NCBI GenBank assembly: GCA_007134625.1
Contig: SLKL01000174.1
Location: 1 to 5,937 of the forward strand
DNA from: Saprospiraceae bacterium
Lineage (GTDB): Bacteria > Bacteroidota > Bacteroidia > Chitinophagales > Saprospiraceae
Length of the DNA stretch: 5,937 nucleotides
Reading direction: 5' to 3'
Position numbers and translations under genes: made by a program. Positions within the stretch are counted from its first letter, which is position 1; every line of letters begins with the position of its first letter. This document shows positions 1 through 5,353 of this stretch, piece by piece. The notes under the pieces were generated by a model. The model ran no database searches. It was not told the DNA's origin and worked only from the letters and a program-made list of their open reading frames with translations.

Positions 1-1
1 C

Positions 2-121
2 AAGCTCGAGGGCTTTAATTGGGATACTTCCCGGCGTCCCCGCTCCCTTGAAGACTTAAAATCCGAGATGACCAAACGAATTCTTTTTGAAAAAGAGGTG
101 GTAGAAGTTTTAGAACAGTAA
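2..121 (+). CDS. C-terminal fragment of an unrecognised protein (5' end outside window)
   Basis: An open frame enters from the left edge and ends at TAA (119-121), leaving 39 C-terminal residues. The piece begins KLEGFNWDTSRRPRSLEDL and ends in a charged, probably helical stretch closing with VVEVLEQ. It has no motif that I can tie to a family, so I assign no function. It is read as coding because the frame is open from the edge, its composition is protein-like with no low-complexity sequence, and only 30 bases separate its stop from that of the convergent kinase gene. The neighbouring lipopolysaccharide-type kinase would fit an envelope or glycan gene upstream, but that is only a guess from context. 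Confidence 0.6.
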   Translation, partial: KLEGFNWDTSRRPRSLEDLKSEMTKRILFEKEVVEVLEQ

Positions 122-151
122 ACTTGATTACAGATAGTTGCAAGCAGGAGA

Positions 152-910
152 TTATCCCTTTCTCAATAACACCTTCTTTAATTTCTTTTTTCTGTTCTTT
201 CGCTGTCTGAACTTTCTGTCAGCACTTTTAAATTTTTCGATGGTTTCCTCGACTTGCCAGCCTTCCAGTTTGGCATATTCTGTAGCCATTATTTCAAGCA
301 TTTTCGGTGTGGCACTGAGCGTTGAAAAATTATTAATTTTTTCCTGATTACTCAGTTCCCTGAATTTCATCCGGTTGAGATCTACGAGGTAGAATTTCCA
401 TCCTCCTTTTTTTCCTTTTTTGATGAGCGTATTTCCGGGGCTGTGATCGAGAAAAAAAATATTGGCTTTATGAAGTCGATGGGTGAATTCAGTAAATGCG
501 ATTAGAATTTCTTCCCAATTTTCCAATTCAGGATTGTTGATCAGTTCGCGAAAAGTAATGTGTTTTTTTAGACGCTTACTGATGTAATAACTTCTACCTA
601 AAGTAAACAATCTGCGTTCCTCTATCCATGCTACGGGCTTTGGAGTTAAAAATCCATTATTGATAAGTTCTTGCCCGTATTCAAAGGAACGTTGTGCTTT
701 TGACTTTCGAATAAAGCGATAGACAAACTTATTAATTAAGTTAGGTAGCTGAAAGCTTTTTATGGTAAGTCGCTGACCTTGTATTTTTACTTTTCGGATA
801 CTGTTGCGACTCCCCTTGAATAGCATCTTGCCGCTACGGTCAAAGTTATTGATGACTTCCATCAAATCCTCTTCAAGATATTGATATGGTTCAGCAATCT
901 GTATCTTCAT
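152..910 (-). CDS. Kdo/WaaP-family lipopolysaccharide kinase (protein-kinase-like fold)
   Basis: This 252-residue protein shows the reduced kinase fold of the Kdo kinase/WaaP/InaA group, whose members phosphorylate Kdo or heptose of the LPS inner core at the inner face of the cytoplasmic membrane. The likely ATP-binding lysine is K51 in LTIKSF, after a short strand pair. RSFEYGQEL (75-82) followed by the TP-P segment near 90-92 matches the helix-C region. The catalytic loop is FLDHSPGNTLI, with D155 and N160. The metal-binding DFG equivalent is YLVDLNRM, with D177. There is no signal peptide or membrane segment. The last 20 or so residues are extremely Lys/Arg-rich, which could aid membrane contact (inference). 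ATG at 908-910 is the first start, and the length is normal for the family. The gene stands alone, convergent with the gene to its left and divergent from the M48 gene. The fold is secure; the sugar substrate (Kdo or other) is inferred from the family. Confidence 0.85.
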   Translation of the reverse strand: MKIQIAEPYQYLEEDLMEVINNFDRSGKMLFKGSRNSIRKVKIQGQRLTIKSFQLPNLINKFVYRFIRKSKAQRSFEYGQELINNGFLTPKPVAWIEERRLFTLGRSYYISKRLKKHITFRELINNPELENWEEILIAFTEFTHRLHKANIFFLDHSPGNTLIKKGKKGGWKFYLVDLNRMKFRELSNQEKINNFSTLSATPKMLEIMATEYAKLEGWQVEETIEKFKSADRKFRQRKNRKKKLKKVLLRKG

Positions 911-924
911 AAATTAATTTGATG

Positions 925-932
925 TAAAGATA
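925..932 (-). promoter_or_regulatory. Possible -7 element for the kinase gene (one mismatch)
   Basis: Read on the minus strand this is TATCTTTA, one base off the Bacteroidota consensus TAnnTTTG. It lies 14 bases upstream of the kinase ATG, which would give a leader of roughly 10 bases. No clear -33 TTG is visible at the usual spacing. The region is very A/T-rich, so a chance match is quite possible. Confidence 0.3.
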
Positions 933-1010
933 AGGTTAATTTCCTGAGTTAAAAATTTCTTTTGAACTCATCAATTTTATAATCACAGTCAATTTTTTCT
1001 ATTAAAAAAG

Positions 1011-1018
1011 TAAATTTG
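1011..1018 (+). promoter_or_regulatory. Bacteroidota-type -7 promoter element for the M48 peptidase gene
   Basis: TAAATTTG matches TAnnTTTG exactly. A T-run at 993-998 sits where the -33 element would be but lacks the TTG core. Transcription would start near 1023, giving a leader of about 45-50 bases that contains the small inverted repeat at 1031-1055. The site lies in the 160-bp divergent region between the kinase and peptidase genes. Confidence 0.6.
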
Positions 1019-1030
1019 TATCAGGAAACT

Positions 1031-1055
1031 AATTCCGTGTTTTTTACGGTTAATT
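1031..1055 (+). other. Small inverted repeat in the M48 gene leader
   Basis: AATTCCGT and ACGGTTAATT face each other across a short T-rich loop, with CCGT pairing with ACGG and the A/T arms pairing across one bulged T. In RNA this would be a weak hairpin ending 15 bases before the ATG. The G/C core is only three pairs and no U-tract follows directly, so it does not look like a terminator. It could influence translation initiation or mRNA stability, or simply be chance. Confidence 0.3.
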
Positions 1056-1070
1056 CTAAAAAAGAAAATT

Positions 1071-1895
1071 ATGCGTGTAATCCTGCTTTTAGTTGCGATA
1101 TTAATTCTTGAAGCCTGCAGTCAGGTTGCGTTTACCGGGAGGAGGCAAACCCAGTTGATTCCTATTGATACTATTAACTCATTGAGCTTTTCACAATATG
1201 ATGAATTTTTGGCAGCCAATAATACACTTCCTCCGGATGCACCGGAAACTGTTCTCATACGAAGGATAGGAAATGATTTGATCGAGGCGGTAAATGTATA
1301 TTACAAGGCCAACAATATGGAAAGTGATTTGGAAAAGTTTGACTGGGAGTTCAACGTGGTGGAAAGTGAGCAGGTCAATGCATTCTGTATGCCGGGGGGT
1401 AAAGTGGTTTTCTTCACGGGTATAATGGACGTAGCTGAGAATGAAGATGCCCTTGCTGTAATTATGGGGCATGAAATAGCGCATGCTTTGGCACATCACG
1501 GAAATGAAAGGATGAGTCATATGGTTTGGGCCCAATTGGGTATGTCCGCACTTGATGTAGCCATGAGGGAGCAACCCGAACAGACAAGAGAATTAATAAT
1601 GGTAGCTGCAGGGGCAGGCACACAGGTAGGTGTAATGCTTCCTTTTGGAAGAAAACACGAAAGTGAAGCAGATGAGATTGGATTATATCTGATGACCATG
1701 GCAGGCTACGATCCCACTGAAGCAGTTCCGTTCTGGGAGCGCATGGCAGCAAGAGGTGGCTCAGGACCCCCTGAATTCTTAAGTACTCACCCCGGTCCCG
1801 AACGCAGAGCAGAAAACCTAAAGAGACTTATTCCCAAGGCAAGAGAATATGCTAATCGGTATCCGGTTCCCAATAGTACAAGGAACCAGGGGTAA
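1071..1895 (+). CDS. M48-family zinc metallopeptidase, LoiP-like lipoprotein
   Basis: This 274-residue secreted peptidase has the M48 gluzincin signature. HEIAH at 134-138 supplies two zinc ligands and the catalytic E135. The ESEAD stretch supplies the third ligand, most likely E197, with conserved D201. A late STHPGPERR motif (238-246) is typical of bacterial periplasmic M48 enzymes. The N-terminus is a short lipoprotein signal: hydrophobic residues 3-13, then lipobox LEAC with lipidated C16. The Glu at -2 of the cleavage site is unusual. The mature N-terminus, with TGRRQTQLIP and then LSFSQYDEFL, resembles E. coli LoiP (YggG), an outer-membrane-anchored M48 protease involved in envelope quality control. 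The usual membrane helices of HtpX and the TPR tail of BepA are both absent. Its role in degrading misfolded envelope proteins is inferred from the family. ATG 1071 is chosen because it starts the signal peptide directly. The gene appears monocistronic. Confidence 0.93.
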   Translation: MRVILLLVAILILEACSQVAFTGRRQTQLIPIDTINSLSFSQYDEFLAANNTLPPDAPETVLIRRIGNDLIEAVNVYYKANNMESDLEKFDWEFNVVESEQVNAFCMPGGKVVFFTGIMDVAENEDALAVIMGHEIAHALAHHGNERMSHMVWAQLGMSALDVAMREQPEQTRELIMVAAGAGTQVGVMLPFGRKHESEADEIGLYLMTMAGYDPTEAVPFWERMAARGGSGPPEFLSTHPGPERRAENLKRLIPKAREYANRYPVPNSTRNQG

Positions 1896-1920
1896 GTTGA
1901 GAAAAGCGTTGGCCTGCGAT

Positions 1921-1939
1921 GTGGTGCGCTGTGGTGCGC
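1921..1939 (+). repeat. Short GC-rich tandem repeat (GTGGTGCGC, two copies, period 10)
   Basis: GTGGTGCGC occurs at 1921-1929 and again at 1931-1939, separated by one T. The second half also forms the near-palindrome GCGC-TGTGGT-GCGC (1926-1939). The stretch is clearly richer in G/C than the A/T-rich DNA around it. It lies 25 bases after the M48 stop codon. It could be part of a decayed interspersed repeat or a weak RNA stem. No U-tract follows it immediately. Confidence 0.5.
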
Positions 1940-2121
1940 AAGCGGAGTGGAAGGGTGGAAAAGTTAACAAATACCTCACAGCTTTTTACTGATAACAATG
2001 TCAAGTGACCAACTTTTTTACGAATAGAGGGAATCCATAAAAACTGTTGAACTCTCCACATTAATGAACTGTCAGAAGTAGCAAGCCATCAATCATCAAA
2101 AATCCGATCCTTTTTTTTCGT

Positions 2122-2129
2122 TACCTTTG
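2122..2129 (+). promoter_or_regulatory. Bacteroidota-type -7 promoter element for panC
   Basis: TACCTTTG matches TAnnTTTG exactly and sits in the typical context TTACCTTTGTGCC. It ends 23 bases before the panC ATG, giving a leader of about 18 bases. A run of eight T lies just upstream. No TTG is evident at the -33 spacing. Confidence 0.7.
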
Positions 2130-2152
2130 TGCCCACTTAAAACTGTGCTTTA

Positions 2153-3001
2153 ATGTTGATCATAAATGAGAGTCGCGAACTGAATTCTTTTCTAAGCCTT
2201 TTTGAGTTGACCGGCTTGAAGGTTGCTTTTGTTCCGACTATGGGGGCATTGCATCAGGGGCATATCGCGCTGATCAGGAAGGCCAATCAGTCCGGAGGTT
2301 TGGTGGTATGTAGTATTTTTATAAATCCGACACAATTCAATAAGACTGAGGATTTTGAGAAGTATCCTGTGCAAGCAGAAAGTGACATTGATTTACTTAA
2401 GGCTAATGGCTGTGATGTAGTTTTTTTACCGAAAAAAGAAGAGATTTATCCCAATGGTACAGATTACGACCTTCCATTTGATCCGGGCTATCTGGATGAT
2501 ATTATGGAGGGAAAATTCAGACCTGGACATTTCAAAGGGGTAGCACAGGTTGTTTACAGATTATTGGAACTTGTTCAACCTCATGAGTTGGTCATGGGAG
2601 AAAAGGATTTTCAGCAGGTGGCAGTGATCAGGAAAATGATTGCTGACATGGAGTTGGGGGTAGAGCTCGTCACTTGTCGTACTGTCCGCGAAAAAGATGG
2701 GCTGGCAATGAGTAGCCGCAATTTGTTGCTGAAAGCAGATTACAGGGAAAAAGCTACGGTTATCTACCAAAGCATGGTGGAATGCAGAGAAAACCTCAAA
2801 TCTATGAAAGCCTCCCAGGCTAAAAAAATGGCTATCGAAAAGATAGAAAGTGCGGGTTTGAAGCCCGAGTATTTTGAACTTGTTGACCCCTTTACTTTGT
2901 TATCAATATCGGATGAACAAACTAAGGGTCCTGTTCAGGCTTGTGTCGCTGCCTGGGCGGGTAATGTACGACTCATTGACAATATGCCGGTCCGGCATTG
3001 A
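2153..3001 (+). CDS. panC: Pantothenate synthetase (pantoate--beta-alanine ligase)
   Basis: PanC condenses pantoate with beta-alanine, using ATP through a pantoyl-adenylate, to form pantothenate, the precursor of coenzyme A. It acts in the cytoplasm, normally as a dimer. The 282-residue length is standard. All family landmarks are present in order: VPTMGALHQGH (27-37), the HIGH-like ATP site with H34 and H37; SIFINPTQF (54-62); the YP motif near 71-72; PGHFKGVAQVV (124-134), which binds pantoate; GEKDFQQ (149-155); and KDGLAMSSRN (181-190), the KMSKS-like segment. No key residue appears to be missing. ATG 2153 is chosen because the TMGALH motif then falls at the usual distance from the N-terminus and a promoter element lies just upstream. 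panD follows 55 bases after the stop, so the enzyme making the beta-alanine substrate is encoded next door. Confidence 0.97.
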   Translation: MLIINESRELNSFLSLFELTGLKVAFVPTMGALHQGHIALIRKANQSGGLVVCSIFINPTQFNKTEDFEKYPVQAESDIDLLKANGCDVVFLPKKEEIYPNGTDYDLPFDPGYLDDIMEGKFRPGHFKGVAQVVYRLLELVQPHELVMGEKDFQQVAVIRKMIADMELGVELVTCRTVREKDGLAMSSRNLLLKADYREKATVIYQSMVECRENLKSMKASQAKKMAIEKIESAGLKPEYFELVDPFTLLSISDEQTKGPVQACVAAWAGNVRLIDNMPVRH

Positions 3002-3040
3002 ATAGTTTCCCTTCCTTTTACTGATTTTTAAAAAAAGTCT

Positions 3041-3048
3041 TAATTTTG
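3041..3048 (+). promoter_or_regulatory. Bacteroidota-type -7 promoter element directly before panD
   Basis: TAATTTTG matches TAnnTTTG and is followed by CGCC, much like the panC promoter context. It ends only 8 bases before the panD ATG. If transcription starts about 5 bases downstream of the element, the leader would be only about 3-5 bases. A possible weak -33 element, TTTTA, lies at 3016-3020. Confidence 0.6.
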
Positions 3049-3056
3049 CGCCGCTT

Positions 3057-3407
3057 ATGTGGATACAAGTTTTTAAATCAAAAATACATCGAGCTACCAT
3101 AACAGAGGCCAACCTCAATTATGTGGGTAGTATCACTATAGACGAAGAGCTCATGAAAGCCGCCAATCTAATGGAAGGTGAAAGGGTGCAAATCGTCAAC
3201 AATAATAATGGAGAACGCCTTGAAACTTATGTGATCAAAGGAGAAAGGGGATCGGGTACGGTCTGTTTAAATGGCGCTGCAGCAAGGCGTGCTGAAGTTG
3301 GTGATGTCGTCATCATTATTTCATATGCCTTTATGACTCCTGAAGAAGCTAAAGATTTCAAACCGGCGACTGTTTTTCCTGACGAGAACAATAAAATCCC
3401 TTCCTGA
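3057..3407 (+). CDS. panD: Aspartate 1-decarboxylase proenzyme
   Basis: PanD decarboxylates L-aspartate to beta-alanine, the substrate of the PanC enzyme encoded just upstream. It is a pyruvoyl enzyme made as a proenzyme that cleaves itself between Gly and Ser. The sequence shows the cleavage site NYVGS, with G24/S25; S25 becomes the pyruvoyl group of the alpha chain. It also shows the conserved K9-H11-R12 start (KSKIHR), R54, the T57-Y58 pair needed for processing and catalysis, and the NGAAAR loop (72-77). At 116 residues it is close to the usual length. ATG 3057 is well supported because the family's conserved N-terminal strand begins about four residues later. The gene probably has its own promoter besides read-through from panC, and its stop lies two bases before the TTG start of the next gene, suggesting a shared transcript. 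Confidence 0.97.
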   Translation: MWIQVFKSKIHRATITEANLNYVGSITIDEELMKAANLMEGERVQIVNNNNGERLETYVIKGERGSGTVCLNGAAARRAEVGDVVIIISYAFMTPEEAKDFKPATVFPDENNKIPS

Positions 3408-3409
3408 AA

Positions 3410-4450
3410 TTGAATGCCACGACCCGCAACATATTAAAGTTCACAGCTTTTCTGGGCGCGGGTCTGATCGTCCTGTATCTGGTTTACCTCAATTTTGATC
3501 AATCTTGGCAGGAGCAGTGTGCGCTTGATGGGATTCCATCTGAAGACTGTAGCTTGATTAGAAAAGTCGCTGAGGATTTTCGCTCTGTAAATTACCTCTG
3601 GATTTTTCTTGTATTTCTGGCGTTTATCCTGAGTAATATAAGCCGCACCCTAAAGTGGAAAATGCTGCTCAAACCGCTGGGTTATGAGCCAAAAACTACC
3701 AATGCTTTTTTGTCCATCATGCTGGGATACTTTGCCAATCTAGGTTTACCGAGAATGGGCGAGGTAGTTCGCTGTGGTGCGCTTGCCAAATATGAAAAGA
3801 TTCCATTGGAAAAGGTGATGGGAACTGTCTTTATGGATAGGGCGACTGACATGGTGATGATGATAATCGCAGTACTGATTACGTTCGTTATGCAATATGA
3901 GCTGCTCACTAACTTTTTAAGAGAAAACGCTCAATTCGATTCCGGGCTACAGTTGATTTTATTATTGCTGGGTATTCTTATTGTAGCTGCTGCTTTAGCT
4001 TATTTTGCTTTTGTTTTATTGAAAAAATTCAGACCAAATTTTGCTGACTGGATAATGCAGATGGCCTATGGATTTCTGGAAGGAATCAAGGGAATAAAAA
4101 AACTTGAAAAGCCGGCTTGGTTTATTTTTCATACTGCTATGATCTGGGTCTTGTACTTCAGTATGAGCTGGCTGGCGTTCTACTCATTTGCTCCGACTGA
4201 GCATCTCGGATTGGCGGCAGCACTAATGGTATTCACTCTGGGCACACTGGGAATGCTCATCCCGACACCCGGTGGTATGGGGTCATTTCACTACCTTGCA
4301 GTCATAGCACTTGCCCTTTACGGTGTGCATGAAGCAGATGGGTTCTCGTTTGCCAATATACTGTTTTTCAGTGTGCAAATCGGTTGTAATGTCACCCTGG
4401 GCATATTGGCCTTGATTTTACTGCCGGTTTTAAACAGGAGTAGGGATTAG
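3410..4450 (+). CDS. LPG-synthase/YbhN-type multi-spanning membrane protein (flippase-like domain)
   Basis: This 346-residue polytopic membrane protein belongs to the lysylphosphatidylglycerol synthase transmembrane family (YbhN/AglD-like; the membrane half of MprF). Hydrophobic spans lie near 9-28, 61-77, 98-113, 147-165, 179-204, 236-258, 266-304 (likely two) and 315-341. Family motifs visible are SNISRTLKWKMLL (75-87), NLGLPRMGEVVR (110-121), the GTVFMDRATD stretch (138-147) and PTPGGMGSFHYLA (285-297). The soluble acyltransferase domain that attaches lysine in true MprF is absent, so lysyl-PG synthesis is unlikely. Lipid or isoprenoid-linked substrate movement is possible, but the role is unproven. 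The first extramembrane loop carries two cysteines, C37 and C47. The start is TTG at 3410: an in-frame stop lies at 3392, the nearby ATG at 3414 is out of frame, and no in-frame ATG precedes the second span. The two-base gap to panD implies translational coupling. Confidence 0.88.
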   Translation: MNATTRNILKFTAFLGAGLIVLYLVYLNFDQSWQEQCALDGIPSEDCSLIRKVAEDFRSVNYLWIFLVFLAFILSNISRTLKWKMLLKPLGYEPKTTNAFLSIMLGYFANLGLPRMGEVVRCGALAKYEKIPLEKVMGTVFMDRATDMVMMIIAVLITFVMQYELLTNFLRENAQFDSGLQLILLLLGILIVAAALAYFAFVLLKKFRPNFADWIMQMAYGFLEGIKGIKKLEKPAWFIFHTAMIWVLYFSMSWLAFYSFAPTEHLGLAAALMVFTLGTLGMLIPTPGGMGSFHYLAVIALALYGVHEADGFSFANILFFSVQIGCNVTLGILALILLPVLNRSRD

Positions 4451-4491
4451 GTTTTGTTTTCTGAAGTGGGCTCATGTATAATTAAATTAAT

Positions 4492-4499
4492 TACTTTTG
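4492..4499 (+). promoter_or_regulatory. Bacteroidota-type -7 promoter element for rlmB
   Basis: TACTTTTG matches TAnnTTTG exactly. It lies in the 74-bp A/T-rich gap after the membrane-protein gene and ends 25 bases before the TTG start of rlmB, giving a leader of about 20 bases. No clear -33 TTG is seen. Its presence suggests rlmB is transcribed separately from the pan cluster. Confidence 0.6.
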
Positions 4500-4524
4500 T
4501 GACTAATAATCAAATAGTTAAAAA

Positions 4525-5277
4525 TTGAAAAAGGATTACGAAGTTGTCGCCGGGAGAAAAGCCCTTTTGGATGCTCTGGATTCAGGGAGGTTTTTTGAAA
4601 AAATAATCATTGACCGGGAGTTGACCGGGGAGATAGAAATTAAACTGAGAAAATGGTGTGATGCCAATGATGTCCCCCTGCAGCGTCTTCCCTTGGATGT
4701 GATAGGAAAATATACCTTGAGCAATCATCAGGGTGTCGTGGGTATTATATCCCCGATTGAATACGCCTCAATTGACGAAACTGTGGACAATCTTGTTTTT
4801 GAAAAGGGAAATCCGGTTTTTATCGTCCTGGATCAGGTAAAAGATGTCCGTAATTTTGGTGCTATTGCCCGCTCTGCGGAAGCTTTAGGTGCCGATGCAA
4901 TCGTCATACCATCGGGAGGCAGTGCCATGATCAATGATTTTGCCATTAAAACATCTGCCGGTGCGCTTTTGAATATACCGGTTTGCAGGGTAAGCAGTCT
5001 TTTTACTGCTCTGAAAAATATGAAACTACATGGAGTGGGGGTGCTTGTGGCTGATGCTGAAGGCGGCATACCACTATCCGAGGCAGATTTGAGTCAACCC
5101 ATGGCCATTGTGATGGGATCGGAGGAGGCGGGAGTCCGCCCGCATATCAGAAGGATAGCAGATAAAGTGATTTCTATTCCACAGACGGGAAAAACCGAGT
5201 CGCTCAATGTTTCCGTTTCAGCGGGAATCATTCTATATGAAATCAACAGACAAAGACAGCAATCAGTAAAATCCTGA
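4525..5277 (+). CDS. rlmB: 23S rRNA (guanosine-2'-O)-methyltransferase of the SpoU/TrmH family, probably RlmB
   Basis: RlmB uses S-adenosylmethionine to 2'-O-methylate a conserved guanosine (G2251 in E. coli numbering) in the peptidyl-transferase P-loop of 23S rRNA. The 250-residue protein has an N-terminal substrate-binding domain (about 4-78, opening with the typical VAGRKALLDAL and containing NHQGVVG at 67-73). It then has the knotted SPOUT catalytic domain. Motif 1 is VRNFGAIARSAEALGA, with N110 and R116. Motif 2 is IVMGSEEAGVRP (195-206). Motif 3 is IPQTGKTESLNVSVSAG (218-234). The start is TTG at 4525: an in-frame stop lies immediately upstream at 4519, the VAGRKALL motif begins a few residues in, and no ATG occurs before the catalytic domain. 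Another SpoU-family RNA target cannot be excluded, but the N-terminal domain and motif 3 favour RlmB. Confidence 0.92.
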   Translation: MKKDYEVVAGRKALLDALDSGRFFEKIIIDRELTGEIEIKLRKWCDANDVPLQRLPLDVIGKYTLSNHQGVVGIISPIEYASIDETVDNLVFEKGNPVFIVLDQVKDVRNFGAIARSAEALGADAIVIPSGGSAMINDFAIKTSAGALLNIPVCRVSSLFTALKNMKLHGVGVLVADAEGGIPLSEADLSQPMAIVMGSEEAGVRPHIRRIADKVISIPQTGKTESLNVSVSAGIILYEINRQRQQSVKS

Positions 5278-5341
5278 AAAGTTTTTTACGATTATCAGAG
5301 CTCACCTCAACACATAGCCCGGTTTTTCGTTTGATGTAAAA

Positions 5342-5349
5342 TACTTTTA
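5342..5349 (+). promoter_or_regulatory. Possible -7 element for the TraB/GumN-like gene (one mismatch)
   Basis: TACTTTTA differs from TAnnTTTG only in the last base. It ends 4 bases before the ATG, which would make the mRNA essentially leaderless if used. A TTTG at 5330-5333 is too close to act as its -33 partner. The gene may instead be read from a site not recognised in the 76-bp gap, or from rlmB. Confidence 0.25.
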
Positions 5350-5353
5350 AATT

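Noticed and set aside
122..151. Possible bidirectional terminator between the convergent genes
   Set aside because: The 30-base gap contains no convincing inverted repeat or paired T/A tracts.
138..347. A plus-strand open frame rich in Phe and Leu that looks like a membrane peptide
   Set aside because: It is the antisense of the Lys-rich C-terminus of the kinase, whose AAA/AAG and GAA codons read as TTT/CTT and TTC on the other strand.
1191..1752. Several minus-strand open frames (up to 127 residues) opposite the M48 gene
   Set aside because: They are antisense shadows of a well-supported peptidase gene and show no domain-like sequence.
1919..2008. A 29-codon plus-strand open frame across the tandem repeat
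   Set aside because: It is very short, has no ribosome binding site or promoter, and its composition just follows the GC-rich repeat.
1852..2061. A 69-residue minus-strand open frame covering the end of the M48 gene and the following gap
   Set aside because: It overlaps a certain gene in antisense, has no recognisable motif and no promoter element, and is within the length expected by chance.
3770..3782. CGCTGTGGTGCGC inside the membrane-protein gene matches 1927-1939 in the intergenic repeat
   Set aside because: A 13-base match in a window of this size is not beyond chance, and the copy at 3770 encodes conserved family residues (VVRCGA).
3410..4450. True MprF lysyl-phosphatidylglycerol synthase
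   Set aside because: The protein ends after the membrane domain; the soluble aminoacyl-transferase domain is missing, so only the flippase-like part is supported.
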